64,000 nt of DNA from Liquidambar formosana (lineage: Eukaryota > Streptophyta > Magnoliopsida > Saxifragales > Altingiaceae). The translations under genes were made by a program, and so were the position numbers. The stretch spans positions 30,935,316 to 30,999,315 of the forward strand of contig CM077832.1 of NCBI GenBank assembly GCA_039720395.1, read 5' to 3'. Within the stretch, counting starts at the first letter, position 1, and each line of letters opens with the position of its first letter. Under the pieces are notes generated by a model. The model had not been told where the DNA came from, searched no databases, and saw nothing but the letters and a program-made list of their open reading frames with translations. Positions 31,998 to 44,823 of this stretch are shown here, piece after piece.

Positions 31998-33917
31998 ATG
32001 GAAGAGCTGTTGGTGGAGGAATTTGGGGGTTTTTCACTCACAAAGGAAGAGGAAGAAGAGTTGATTACTATTGATGATGCCTATAGAGTAAAGCTTGAAG
32101 ATTGCAAGTTTAGTCTCGTCGGCAAGGTGTTTACTGAGAAATCTATTAACAAGAAGGCTCTACGGAGTACAATCCGGCTGATATGGAATGTTGGGAAAGA
32201 AGTCAAAATAGTGGATGTTGGAGATAAAATGATACATGTAAAATTCCAATCAGAATTTCAAATGAAAAAGGTGATTGATGGGGGTCCATGGACTTTTGAT
32301 AACCATCTGCTTTTACTCAAACGCTGGGAACGTGGTATGCATGTGAAAAATGTGGAGTTCCTATCTACAACTTTTTGGATACAAGTGTGGGGTTTGCCTT
32401 TTGAGTGCAGAGGTAGGCAGGTGGGGGAAGATATAGGCCGCCGGATTGGGGAGGTAATAGAGGTGGATCTGCGTGAAGACGTTGAAGAACAAGGTCAATT
32501 TCTGCGGCTACATGTTGAAATTCCGGTTACCAAGCTGCTTAGGAGGGGTGGACGGATATTGCTACATAATGGAGAGCAGGTCTGGGTAGATTTTCGTTAT
32601 GAAAGGCTACCTATTTTTTGTTATTACTGTGGGCATATGGGACATGATGAGAAAAGCTGCATTAAAAGGTACAATGATGAAAAAGTGGGCCTACATCTGT
32701 CTAATCAGTATGGTGCCTGGCTTAAAGCTAAAAGTGTGAAGGGAAATGCAGGGGTTGAGAAGAAGAAAACCTCTGGCACGTCACATGCCTACTCCACAGA
32801 TAGGGATGGAGGTTCAGTGCTGCAAGGTGGACGGACTGAGCGAATGCCAGAAAAAGACAAAGCGACACCGGCGGACACAAGCAGGTTGCCGTACACTCAA
32901 AGAACTCCGACCCATGATTCAAGCTCCGGATTGACGATGTTCGGGGAGCAATCTTCGGCACCAGATCTGGTCAATAGTACGATGCTTGATAAGGTACAGC
33001 AAGATCTGCGGGCAACGGATCGAAGGAAAGAGAATGACTGGGAGGAAGTGATGGGGAAAGATACAAATGGAACGATTGATGCGGACATGGTGGCGAAGAT
33101 CAATATCCAACCAAAGCCAAATGATCCTCATATGGAAGTTCGGGATTGCGGGACAGAAAGGTATGTTTCCCTTGATTCAGGGAAGGTATGTTTGAATAGG
33201 GTAAGCAATCTAAAGGCGGAGGGGATGGCGGTGGAGTCCGTGCAGCAGGAAGTTTTGAGAAATGGGCTGAGAGTTCCCTTGTCCAGGCAGCCATCCAAAC
33301 AGCCCATAGCCCGTGGTGCTATCAATGAGCCCAACCTTATCAACCAAACACCATCAGTACCCAGGCCCAAACCCACAACTTCTGAACAGATTCAGAACCC
33401 AAGTCAGCATTCTAGGCCAGCCTCTCCTTCTACTTACCACACCGCACCCAAGTCACATAGTGATCATCCACACCCACAAATGTCCATACCAACCCATCAG
33501 GCTAGTGTCACTAATTTAACCTTACCCCCTGATCTTCCTACTTTAGAAAATTACCAGCCCAACCAATATCGCCAAAACAGCCCAAATCCTCTCTTTGATA
33601 TAACAAACACTATCTCATTTGCAGAGATCAACAATGGCAGGCAAGGATTTAAGGCAGAAAAGGGGAGTAATGTGGGTAGACGTGGGAATCCAAGACTCAA
33701 AGAATTAGCAAGGAAGCCTGAGGTTACGGAAAAGGCGAGTGCAATGCCTGGGAAGGTGAGTGGGGCAAAAAGGAGTGGGGAAGTAGATATTATGGAACTA
33801 GATGGTGAGGAAAGAGAAGGAAGAATGAAAAAGTGTAAGTCCATGGAATGTGAGTTATCTGATAACCATGACAAGGTGGAGGTAGCCGGCCATAAGCGGC
33901 CCCAATTTAGCCAATGA
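31998..33917 (+). CDS. LINE ORF1: DUF4283 and CCHC zinc-knuckle nucleic-acid-binding protein
   Basis: A 639-residue protein that, by family, coats LINE RNA in the ribonucleoprotein. Residues about 30-190 match the plant LINE N-terminal DUF4283 pattern (NKKALRSTIRLIWNVGKEV, GGPWTFDNHLLLLKRW, FWIQVWGLPFECR). Residues about 208-221 form a zinc knuckle CYYCGHMGHDEKSC (C-X2-C-X4-H-X4-C). The C-terminal 400 residues are polar and Pro/Ser/Gln-rich, probably disordered, ending in basic clusters. The start is the first ATG in the open frame (MEELLVEE); the frame is open 87 bases upstream without ATG. Its stop overlaps the ORF2 start as ATGA. Confidence 0.88.
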   Translation: MEELLVEEFGGFSLTKEEEEELITIDDAYRVKLEDCKFSLVGKVFTEKSINKKALRSTIRLIWNVGKEVKIVDVGDKMIHVKFQSEFQMKKVIDGGPWTFDNHLLLLKRWERGMHVKNVEFLSTTFWIQVWGLPFECRGRQVGEDIGRRIGEVIEVDLREDVEEQGQFLRLHVEIPVTKLLRRGGRILLHNGEQVWVDFRYERLPIFCYYCGHMGHDEKSCIKRYNDEKVGLHLSNQYGAWLKAKSVKGNAGVEKKKTSGTSHAYSTDRDGGSVLQGGRTERMPEKDKATPADTSRLPYTQRTPTHDSSSGLTMFGEQSSAPDLVNSTMLDKVQQDLRATDRRKENDWEEVMGKDTNGTIDADMVAKINIQPKPNDPHMEVRDCGTERYVSLDSGKVCLNRVSNLKAEGMAVESVQQEVLRNGLRVPLSRQPSKQPIARGAINEPNLINQTPSVPRPKPTTSEQIQNPSQHSRPASPSTYHTAPKSHSDHPHPQMSIPTHQASVTNLTLPPDLPTLENYQPNQYRQNSPNPLFDITNTISFAEINNGRQGFKAEKGSNVGRRGNPRLKELARKPEVTEKASAMPGKVSGAKRSGEVDIMELDGEEREGRMKKCKSMECELSDNHDKVEVAGHKRPQFSQ

Positions 33918-36900
33918 GAATTATCAGCTGGAACTGCCAGGGTATGGGGAATCCCCTGACAGTCCGGGCACTGAAGGAGTTGTGCAAACTCCATTCCCCC
34001 GATTTGGTGTTCCTCATGGAAACCAAAAATAGAAAAGAAAAAATAGAGCAGCTGAGAAGAAACCTGGGGTTCAAATTTATGGAGGTAGTGGAAGCAGTAG
34101 GTTTGTCGGGTGGCAGTTGTCTGATGTGGAATAGTGTCTCTGGGATTGACATTTCTTACAAAGACTCAAATATGTTCGTGGTAGATATTCAGAATGAGGC
34201 AGACAGAAAACGGTGGAAGATGGTGTGTCTTTATGCTAGTCCAAACGATTCCATTAGAGCGGGTTTATGGGTCAAATTGAGAATGAGATTTGGAATGAGC
34301 AATGAAGATTGGATGGTGATTGGAGACCTTAATGACATCCTATCTAATGCAGAAAAGGAAGGTGGACCAGCCAGAGAAGAGTGGAGCTTTAGAAATTTCA
34401 AAAATTTTATCTCAGAATGTGGACTTTTGGACTTAGGATATGTTGGGCACCCATTTACATGGAATAATAGGCGAGAAGGGAGGGCTAATGTCAGAGAAAG
34501 ATTAGACAGAGCATTGGCTTCTTGCAGTTGGAGGATTCGTTTTCCTAATGCATCAGTATTCCATCTCCTACCTGTAGGATCCGATCATTGCCCAATATTA
34601 CTGGATGTGGACTATCGACTCAGTAGGAAAAAGGGTATGTTTAAGTTTGATCCAAGATGGGTTGATAATGCTCAGTGCGAAAGTGCAGTCCAGAAGGGAT
34701 GGAGTACGGATTGTGCGGGGTCCAGATGGTTTAGAGTTGGGTATAAAATAAAGGAATGCAGGAAACACCTTTTGGGCTGGAGGAAGGAGAATAATGTAAA
34801 TTCAAGGCAGAGAATCTATAACCTTCAGGAACAATTAAAAGAGGAGAATTCTCGGGTACCGTTTACTAGTGGTCGGATAAAACAAGTTGAGCAAGAGCTT
34901 CATCACGCGTGGAGGGAAGAGGAGATATATTGGAAGACTAAGTCTAGAACTCAGTGGCTGAAACTGGAGGATAAAAACACTGCATTTTTCCATGCTGCTA
35001 CGATACAACGGCGACAACAGAACAAGTTAATTGGGTTGGAAGATAAAAATGGGATCTGGCAGGATAATCAAGTAGCTGTTGAGAATATTGTGGTTGATTA
35101 CTTTTCTATGATTTTTTCTTCTCAACACCCAACTAATGTGGAGGAAATTACAAGGAAGGTTAGAAGTCGAGTATCTTCCAGAATGAACTCTTTATTGGTT
35201 AGAAATTTCTCCCCTGAAGAAATTCGAGAAGCGGCATTTCAGATTGGCCCTACTAAAGCCCCTGGTCCGGATGGGATGACAGCAAAATTTTTTCAAACCT
35301 ATTGGCATATTGTTGGACAGGATGTGATTGGAGCAGTGCAGAGCTTTTTCCACTCGGGTAAGTTGTTGAAATCTATTAATTTTACAAATATAGTTCTCAT
35401 TCCAAAAGTGAAGTGCCCAATGAATATGGGTCAGCTACGACCCATTAGCTTGTGCAATGTTTCCTATAAAATCATTGCAAAAGCACTTGCTAACAGGCTT
35501 AGACTGGTTCTTTCGGAGATCATTAGCGAGAATCAAAGTGCGTTTGTGCCAGGGCGGCAAATTACTGATAGTATATTAGTGGCCCATGAGGTGTTACATT
35601 CCTTAAAAGGCAGAACCAAAGGGAAGAATTACAGCATGGCAATAAAATTGGACATGAGCAAAGCATATGACAGGGTGGAATGGGGTTTCTTGGAAGCTAT
35701 GATGAGACAAATGGGGTTTGCAGATAAGTGGATTAGCTGGATTATGGCTTGTGTGTCATCTGTTTCTTACTCTTTTCTTATAAACGGAGAGAGGAAAGGC
35801 TATGTGAAGCCTTCTAGGGGCCTTCGGCAAGGGGATCCACTTTCCCCCTACCTCTTCTTAATATGTGCAGAAGGTTTATCAGCGATGTTGAAGGCAGCTG
35901 AGGATGAAGGGCACTTGACTGGAGTTAAAATAGGCCGCTACAGTCCTCCGATTAATCATTTATTTTTTGCAGATGACTCTCTCATTTTTTGCAAGGCTAC
36001 TAGAGATGAATGCGAGCATGTCTTAGATATCCTTAGAAGGTATGAAGTAGCTTCAGGGCAACAAGTGAATCTCCAAAAGTCATCAGTATTTTTTAGCAAG
36101 AACACTCCACAACATCTGAGGGGTCATCTGGCGAGGACACTAGGAATCCGTAACATTGGGGGGCAGGAGAAATATTTGGGTCTACCAGCCATCATAGGGC
36201 AGTCTAAAAAAAACTCTATTTGCTTCAATCAGGGAGAAAGTGGAGAGCAGGGTGGCAGGATGGAAAGAGAAGCTACTCTCTCATGCTGGGAAGGAGGTTG
36301 TTCTGAAGTCGGTAGCATTAGCTATGCCAAATTTTGCAATGTCGTGCTTCAAATTGCCGGTGGGATTATGCAGGGAGATTAATTCATGCTTGGCTAAATT
36401 TTGGTGGGGAAATAATGATGGAAAAAAAAAGATGCACTGGATGCGGTGGGATAAGCTCACAGATGTCAAGAGGGAGGGTGGATTAGGATTTCGGGAATTA
36501 GAAAGTTTCAATTTGGCTATGTTGGCCAGACAAGGCTGGAGATTAATGACAAGGCCTGACTCTATATGCGCAAAAATCTTTCGAAGCAAATATTTTCACA
36601 ATTCAAATTTTTTGGAGGCGAGTCTTGGACATAATCCATCTTGGGCATGGCGTAGCCTACTGGAAGGAAGGAAGATACTGCAAGCAGGTGTTCGATGGAG
36701 AATTGGAAATGGAATGCAGGTTCGCATCTGGAAGGATCCTTGGATACCAGCACCGATTACTTTTAAAGTAAAATCTACACCTCCTCATGCGTGTGATGAT
36801 ATGAAGGTAGCAGAGTTATTAGATCTTGACAGGAAATGCTGGAAGGAAGAAGTGATTAAACAACTGCTGGATGAGCAAGATGCAAGCTTAGTGCTTGGAA

Positions 36901-38072
36901 TGCCAGTTGCATGGTTGGGAAATAGAGATAAAATTATTTGGCATCATTCCTCTAATGGCCAGTTTTCAGTCAAGTCGGGTTACGCCGTTGCAAGAAGTCT
37001 CAACAAGAGTGGTGGATTATTTACTCGCAGGGCAGAGGGCGAATCAAGCCGCCGGGGTTCAAATCATGGCTTTTGGAAATTCATATGGGGCCTTCAAGTA
37101 CCTGGGAAGTTGCAGCATTTTATGTGGCGCTGTGCGCATGAGGTTTTGCCAATTGGTAGTGTGATGAGACGCAAGATGGAAAATTGGAGTGGTGCTTGCC
37201 CGTTTTGTGGAGCTGATGAAACCATGAGTCATATTTTCTTTACATGCCAGTTTGCAAGAATGGTTTGGTTTGGGAGTCACCTACAGGTGGATAGTACAGC
37301 TATCAATGCCCAGTCTTTTGTGCAATATCTAGAGATCTTAAGGAAAAGGTGGGAGGATACAGCCTCTGCTGAATTGCTAATGCGTCAAGCGGTGTTTATA
37401 ATGTGGCGTATATGGAAGGCGCGGAATGATAAGTGCTTTAAAGGGCAAGGATGGGAGCCAAAGGACGTTTTTTTGAAAGCTGCTAGTGATGAAAGGGAAT
37501 TTTCCCAGGTTTGGAATCAGACCGAGCTAGTAGTAGAGGAAGGTGAGATAGATAATCGGGAAGGGCGTGTTTTGCAACAATGGAGACCCCCACCTGGCCT
37601 ACTGTACAAGCTCAATATAGATGGTGCCTGGGCCAAAGCTACTGGCATAGGAGGAATGGGTATTGTGATTAGGGATGCAAAAGGGATGTTTATTGCAGGA
37701 ATGGCGAAAAAGATTCCTTTTATGAGGAGTGCTCAAATGGTAGAAGCGACAGCATTACGGGAAGGCCTCCAATTTGCACTTGATATGGGAATTAGAGGAT
37801 TAATGGTGGAGAGTGATGCAAAAGGAATTATTGACTGTCTGAACAGGAGGCGGATTATGCTTGAAGAAATTGTGATTCTATGTGATGATATTTGGCTATT
37901 AGGCCAAGCGGCCCAAGTGTTTGATTATAGGTATGTTCCAAGAGTTGGCAATAGAGTAGCAGATGCTATAGCAAAATTTGCTCTTAGGGTCGATGATTTT
38001 GAGGTATGGCTTGAACATCACCCTTCTTGGCTCTCCCCTCTGCTTGAGGAGGATGTGCCCTTGAACTTGTAA
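33914..38072 (+). pseudogene. LINE ORF2: endonuclease, reverse transcriptase, zf-RVT, RNase H; one frameshift
   Basis: It encodes the retrotransposition enzyme of about 1,385 residues. The APE-type endonuclease begins at the first residues (MRIISWNCQG, N7; METK, E36; GDLNDIL; GSDHCPILL). RT follows (TKAPGPDGMTAKFF, LRPISLCNVSYKIIAKALAN, SAFVPGRQITDSI, LDMSKAYDRVEW, RGLRQGDPLSPYLF, catalytic FADD at about residues 685-688). Next come the Cys/His zf-RVT region (CPFCGADETMSHIFFTC, near 37197-37248) and an RNase H domain (NIDGAWAKATG, MVEATALREGL, VESDAKG, VGNRVADAIAKFA). ORF2 starts at the A of ATGA overlapping the ORF1 stop. The frame is lost at an 8-A run (36206-36213) where seven would keep it; both sides are otherwise open. 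This could be a true mutation or a homopolymer sequencing error. Confidence 0.93.
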
Positions 38073-39264
38073 TTGTTCTTTTCTTAAATTCAATGAAGGC
38101 TTTCTATCGTTTGAAAAAAAAAAAAATGAGGCGCCAACTTGGCGAATCAATTTTTTATTTTTTATTTTTTATTTTGCAAATCAACTAAAAATTTAATTAA
38201 ATAAATAATTGTTTCTAAGAAACAAATCTGATAGCTGCCACATCAGTCGAATAGAAAATTTAAACCTTTTAACATTTTTCTTATATATGTATATCTTTTG
38301 GTTGTTTATCAATAATAATTAAAAAATTCAAAAGTACTAGATTAACATATTGGACTAGTGAGTTATATGCATTTAACATGGAAGTTATTATCCACTAAGG
38401 GTAGTTATGGTATTTTGAAAAAATTTGAACATGATTTAATGGATTAATGGATGGAAGTTAGAAGAAGGGGTCCCTTTATAGTTTATTTTGTAAAATAAAA
38501 GGTGTTAGTGTAATTTCAAAAACGTAAGGGGATGTATATGTAATAGTCAGATTCTAGAGAGAGTCTTCATGTAATTTACCCTAAAAATTAAGGAAAACAA
38601 TCTTACAACAGAGGCTGGTCGGTATTTCTTCTAACCAGATTTGATTAATACCAATATTTATTATCGTCACTTTACTTTTATCTATTTTATTACTTCTTTT
38701 ATATTTTTCATAGGAGTCTAGCTAGGTGATAGACTAGTTTTAATTAGTAGGAATTGTTTATCATTCAGGATCTCCTTTACCTGATACACCATGCATTTTC
38801 AATAGTACGTGATCTTGACAAAGTAGAGATTAAAATTCTCGATTCCCCTTTTATTTCTCGTTTGGCCCTTCTTTATAAGCAGTTGAACCACACGCAAGAA
38901 ACCTTATTGTCTTTTTATCTTTTTTGGACGATCAATACTTCAATAGAATCTATCTTTACCAGGGGAATTTATGATTGATCGGTCTATAGGAAGAAAATTA
39001 CAGTGAAGTACTAAATCCCATTAGCTTCCTAATAAATGACTACTAACCTAACTAACAATTATTGCAATATTAATATCAATAAATGACAAAATGCTCTTAA
39101 TATCAATAAATGGATATCAAAATGCTCTTAATATCAGTAAATGGATATCAAAATGCTTCTCCATAAGTCTCCATAAGTTTGAACCTAATATTACTCACTT
39201 AGCAAATGAGACAAATACCACTAAACTATCATAACATCAGATACACATGAGAAACTTTAACAAT

Positions 39265-40109
39265 CTGTTTGGACGTCCAAATAGAAATTAAAAAATCTTT
39301 GCACATTTACAAAGTATTCAAAGTACAAATCCATTGTCTAGGATAGAAATTAAAATTCAAGAAAATTAATTATCTATGTCATCACAAATGAGAGTGTAAA
39401 TTAAAAATTGTAGTATTTCATGGATTTCTAAAAGCTGATCCTATAACTTTTTCTTTCTTTCTTCTTCTTCTTCTTTTTTCTTTTTTTTTTTTTTTTATTG
39501 AATCAAATAAAGGAGCTTCAAGCATCATACAACCCAGCATCCCAACTAGGTTGACACCTTAGGAGTTCTATATCATGTGCTATTCACCCATAATTTATTA
39601 ATAAAAGAAAATAAAAGTACAAGATAAGATAAAAGATAAAAGATTAAAAGCTTTGGCCAAAATCCCAAAGTTCACCAGGGAAAAAGAAATAAATAATCTC
39701 TAATGTCTAAATTTGTAATAAGGCGGATCACAAGAATCATGCTGAAAGAGAAGCATAATTTCTTTGGGGGTAGACCACCACCATTGAAAACTGTTGAATC
39801 TTAATCCCATATTTAACACATTTGTCAACCACAGCATTATCTTCATAAAAAATATGAATAAATTTAAAGTTCATCTGACTCAAATAATATCGACAATTAC
39901 ACCATTGAGTCTTCGATTTCTAAGGAGGCTTATTATCCTTATTGTGAAGGCACTAGATAACTGAATCACACTGATTATAGTGATAATAATTTTTTTAAAC
40001 AGTTTTCCAAATTCAAGGTGTTGGATTTGTACATTCAATATATTCTACTTAAAATATAATATATATAATTGTTTATTTTTATTTGGACCACCAAACGGAC
40101 CCTAAATAC
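39265..40109. mobile_element. MITE containing a LINE tail, copy A
   Basis: CTGTTTGGACGTCCAAAT on the left and ATTTGGACCACCAAACGG on the right form imperfect inverted ends. TTAACAAT (39257-39264 and 40110-40117) flanks the element, the 8 bp expected of hAT. At about 39480-39978 it is interrupted by a minus-strand, 5'-truncated LINE tail: poly(T) at about 39481-39498, then antisense RNase H C-terminus (FREDNAVVDKCVK-like). Copy B has the same arrangement, so both insertions predate the duplication. Confidence 0.65.
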
Positions 40110-43100
40110 TTAACAATTTCTTAATTATAGAAAGGTCAATCTAGCAATAATGCTTAAATGACTTTATATTAACTTCCAAGTTGAACATTTTCATGATATA
40201 TAGTATTAGTGTGGCAGGCATCAAGAACAAATTATATCTGAAACTTTGACAATGTTTTTGAACTCGGCATCTAATAATGCAAGAGAGAGAGAGATAGATT
40301 CGTGACAAAAAGAAAGTACCTTTTAATTTGAATACAATTCTTTATTTATTTTATTTTTTATTTGATTTACTTTGCAGCTGATTGGGTTCTATTGTCGAGT
40401 TTCCCACTTCAACTAAAATTATATTTTAAAAGCCCTGTTGTTAGAATTGTTATTATAAGAACAGCAGTGCTCGATGGGTCATTAAGTATTTTTGTTTTAA
40501 ACAGATAGATAGTGCAAAGTCTAGTAAAGGTGGTTTTGTTTGTTTTTTTTTTTTTGGACAATCGATAGAAACTATTCTTATCCCTAATCCCTTTAATATC
40601 AATAAATGAGTATTAATGTTTCTTCATAAATTTAAATCTGAGATGATTCATTTAACAAATGAAGCAAATGGCATAAGCTAGCTAAGCTACAATGCATGCC
40701 AACCCATTGGCTAGTAATGGGTTCTTCTTGTTTGCCCAGATCTCTCTCTGTCTCTCTCTCTCTTACGAAGACCAATTAAAGAACCACAAAAGGGAGAGAG
40801 AAGTTTGTTTATGGTCCTGAATCTTGGTTAAATGTCAAAGCACCAATTTAATTATGTTATTCCCAAGTCAAGGATATAAAAAAACAAAAAAATGCACGGT
40901 TTTCTCCAAATGTCAAAGTGATGAACATATTCTTTTCTTTTCCTGTGAATTTGACTTACTAAAAACCACAAAACTTTGGTTTTCAACTGCATAGGTAGAC
41001 CACGTACCAAATTAATTATACGGCATCTAGCACAACACGCTTTAAAAAAGAGAGGATAAGCACAAAAAGTATTACCAATTGACGAGAACACCTTTTGAAT
41101 TATAATGGAGATCGATTAAGGATTCCGATCTGATCTAATAACTAATTTAAGTGTTTTTCATTTACATGAAAGTGATAACCAACAATAATAAAAACTGGTT
41201 CTCGCTTCAATCATGGACACTATATGCAGTACCTTTGCGTGGTTGCAATAGAAAGACAATTTCCGTAGGCTAGCTAGGGTTTATATGCAGTGGCTTTGTA
41301 GCCATCATTTGTTATCGGAAAGCATACTACAAATTTCTACAGAAATTGACACAAACTCGAAGAAAAGGAACCCATTAAATTTTGATTTCTTTTGAAATTT
41401 TTGTGGTTGGCAAATGTTTAGAATGGAGCCACATTGCCAGCTAGCGAACAATTTGGCTGGGGATCCCAACTCTCCATTTGGGGAGAACTTGAGATCGAAT
41501 CATGGCCTATTTGATTTTTGATTTTTGATTTTTAATTTTCTTGAAAAAACAAAGAGGAAAGAAAAAGAAAAAGAATGCATGTTAGATGCTTTTCTCATGA
41601 TATGTAGGGTATTGATAGTAACAGAACAGCTTTGGATGGAAAAGCAAAGGCAAAGAGAGATGTTGATAACACAGTCGCACACTCTCTGGTAGTAATTAGG
41701 TATACCCCGAGCAACAACGGTTGGAATTATTTTCAAAAGCAATGAAAGTGAAAGTCCAAAATTGGAAAAGCAAAAAAAATAAAGAAGTGAAGTCCACGAA
41801 AAATTGAAGTACGTTCCTACCATGAAACCGGCCATGATTGCATCGTGGACTCATCCAAACTTTGCCCAAAAGCAAAAGTTAATTTCTTTGCATCATGTCC
41901 CCATCGCCCAGCTAGTATGCAGATCTTCCACTGCATCTTCAAGATATTCGACATGGCCGGTCCTCATCCATCAACAATTAGTTTCCACTGCATGGTTTTC
42001 AATTCCTCCTCCTTTTTTTCTTTTTTTTTGGCTTTTCGTTTCGTTCTTTGGGGGTGTGGGGTGGGGTAAGCACTGCATGTTTTCAGGTAACGTAGCTAGT
42101 CGACATTAGGATGATGGGATGGGACACATCGTTCCCACGTAGTGGAACAACCATTTCGGAAACCATATGCATGAGATTCTGAAATCGAACCCTTTGCCGA
42201 ATCTCAAGGCGGAAATCAAGGGCTTCGACTTACATATTCTATCCCCATCAGTTGCATGCAATCACAACCTTCTTTTTTTTTTGGTGGGGGGAAACAACGT
42301 ACTGAAGCTAATTAAAAAGAAAATTATCTACCTCAATAGTCTTTTTAAACTTTTGTATCTCAAAAATTGTTAGGAAATATAAATATGTTTCCAAATTTTA
42401 TTAGCATGACAATAATAACACAAAAATTAGCAGCACAATCGGTCGCTTTATTTGCTTGCCTATAAATATTTTTAATGGCCATTTGATCAAATCAAGCCAA
42501 AAAACACTTGACATCATGGACAAGATTTGTTATATATCACCTCGGTCAATTAATTTATGAATGAATCTATGCACAATCGTCGCACGTGCAGCTAGTACTC
42601 TACTAATCTTACTTTCCTCCACTTTCATTGACATGTAACACCACATCGAGCGTATCACAGTTACAAATAAGTTTTCATCCATTCCACGATGTCATTTGAA
42701 GAGCACGTATGTGGCTGGTATAAATAAATATTAGGAAAATTCTTACATTTTTCTTGTCATTAATTAATTATAAAAATAATGTTGATCCATAAACGTAAAC
42801 ACAAACACAAGAACATGTGTGTAACAAATTAAGGAATTCCTTAACGTGTGTCCTTATTAAGATGCATTTCATGAAGTAATAATTACATGAAAAATATATA
42901 TTTGCTTAATTTTATTAATGTATTTTCATGTTTTTGTATGTAATTTGCACTATTTTTTATGTATTATCATATTTTTAAATTTATACTATTTAAATTATTT
43001 TTTATGCATTTTCATAATTTTCCCATGAAATTATTACTTTATTAAATGCATCTTAACATGTGCATTATGAAATCCCATAAGTTTATAGAATCACCAAAAG

Positions 43101-43977
43101 AGATATGCACATACATATATCCCTCCTCTCTCTCATTTTATCCTTTTTTAAAAAAAAATAAAAAAAATTAGAATCTTCTATATTTTATCGTCTAAATTTT
43201 AAAATGAGCGATTATCATCCAGAGTATGCTAGTCATTTTGCCGGCCACTACAAACAATTACTCCGTACCATTGATGGCGTATGTAGGTTTTATACGATCA
43301 TATTTGATATGATTAATAAGTCTTTTTTTTTTCTTTTTTCTTTTTTTCTTTTTTGTTTTTGATCCACACAATTAATAAGTTCTTAATTGACCCATGAACA
43401 CAAAATCCTAACTTCGGCCCTAAGTTGCACTGTTGATTATTTTACTAAAATTAAGACTAATTATTTGAAGTTGTCTTTTACTTAAGTTGGAGATTTTTTT
43501 AGTAAAATCAATATACGTGGTTTGACTCTGTGATTATCACTAGTACTAATTTTTTTTTTTTTTCTTCTTCTTCAGAGAAGAAAAATGAATTCTATTACAC
43601 AAAGTATTTATAAATAAATAAATAAAGAAAGAAAAAATGAAAATTTGTGGGGACATGACCCCATGCATGTAGCTCTGCCCAAGCATTTTAGAGAATAGGA
43701 TCAGAAGGCTTTCTCTTTCATTACATTTCACAAAATTCAACAGATCCATCACAACATACATGTAACAATATTATTGGTGGTAAATCGGAAGAAATTTGTA
43801 GAAAAATTATAGTACAGCTAGCAACAAATCAGTCCATCGATACTAACACGTGATACCAATCCTACTATGTTGGTCTCATGTCAATCTCATAGCCTTATGT
43901 CCACGTGTGCCATGTCCATATGTCCACATATCCATCATTATTTTTGCATGATATATTATCATAGAAGCACTACAAGA

Positions 43978-44105
43978 AAAAGGCTCAATTTTGTCGGATA
44001 TTGATTCATATGGTAACCTATGCATTAATATGGTATCAGTTATTGACTCATACAGTGATCGATCAGCTATATAAATAAAAAATCCATGCTTTGATAGTGC
44101 ATGGG
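43978..44105. mobile_element. CACTA-like terminus shared by both duplication copies (copy A)
   Basis: CACTACAAGAAAAAGGC at 43978 (and at 58782 in copy B) is a CACTA-type terminal sequence. Subterminal ATTGACTCATA(C/T) and TATGAGTCAATAA motifs occur in opposite orientations on either side of the SINE. No matching right terminus was found, so this is a truncated old element. Confidence 0.55.
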
Positions 44106-44124
44106 CACTACAAGAAAATTACTT

Positions 44125-44350
44125 ATTCACGACGTTATATCTACGGCGTGCATATGTGGCAAGCCATAGATGAGGTACATTAACGGCATTCGCCAAATGC
44201 ACGCCGTTAATATGGTAAATGTCACATTATTCACGGCATTCAGGGTAAACACGCCGTGGATAACATTTTAGACGGCATGTTTTATACGCCTTGAATGAGT
44301 TGGGAATTCACTCTTTTAGACGGCGTATGTTATACGCCGTGAATGAGTTG
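44125..44350. repeat. Left subterminal repeats of the CACTA element
   Basis: Repeated ACGGCGT and ACGCCGT words occur in both orientations, including two units of about 49 bp (TTTAGACGGC...TATACGCC...GAATGAGTTG) at about 44261-44359. These are the expected binding sites of a CACTA transposase-accessory protein. Confidence 0.8.
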
Positions 44351-44823
44351 AGAATTCACCGCAAAAATTTTGGCGGTCTTGGTTCCCTCCTCTCATCGTT
44401 TTTTTTTTTTTTTTGTTCTCTTTTTGGGTTTTTGGCAGTCCTGGTTTCGTAAGAGAAACAAAAACAAAAACAAGACACTCCTCTCGCCCTCTCTCATCCT
44501 CCCCAAACCGAAACCCTCCCCAAATCAAAACCCTTCCCAATCGTTCAAACCCTCACACTCCTCTCACCCTTTCTCGTTCTCCACAAACCGAAACCCTTCC
44601 CAAATTAAAACCTCAACTCAGCCTCCCCAAATCCGAAACCCTCCCCAAAATCAAAACCCTCCCCAATCATTCAAACCCTTTCACCCTCTCTCAGCCTCTC
44701 TGCTCAGTTCTCAATCCACTATTTCAGAACCCTAACTCACCCTCCACTACTACAATCGACTCACTCGCTTATGTACCCTTAAGTTGGAGCATTTCAGTTC
44801 TCTCAACCACACAGTCACGCACC

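Larger units (their letters stand above)
31819..38125 (+). mobile_element. Nearly intact L1-clade LINE with 15-bp target duplication
   Basis: The complete non-LTR retrotransposon has a 5'UTR (31819-31997, with several CTCGC/GCGAG short inverted motifs), ORF1 (31998-33917), ORF2 (33914-38072), a short 3'UTR and a poly(A) of about 13. It is flanked by identical ATGAGGCGCCAACTT at 31804-31818 and 38126-38140. The empty site, with a one-base difference (ATGAGGTGCCAACTT), is present in copy B near 52943-52957. The perfect duplication and almost open ORFs indicate recent insertion. The only disabling change seen is a frameshift in ORF2. Confidence 0.97.
31251..38581. mobile_element. Mutator-type foldback element, copy A, interrupted by the LINE
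   Basis: The termini GGGTAAATAACATTAA and ATGTAATTTACCC are flanked by an exact 9-bp duplication TAAAAATTA (31242-31250 and 38582-38590), diagnostic of Mutator-like elements. Long inverted arms of 300-400 bases (for example CTGCCACATCAG / CTGATATGTGGAAG regions) surround a short loop that carries the LINE. Without the LINE it is about 1 kb and non-coding. Copy A keeps about 60 bases near 31510-31570 that copy B lacks. Confidence 0.88.

Noticed and set aside
40852..41091. Minus-strand open frame matched by 55625-55840 in copy B
   Set aside because: Similarity follows from the segmental duplication. There is no domain, and the two frames end differently, so coding is unsupported.
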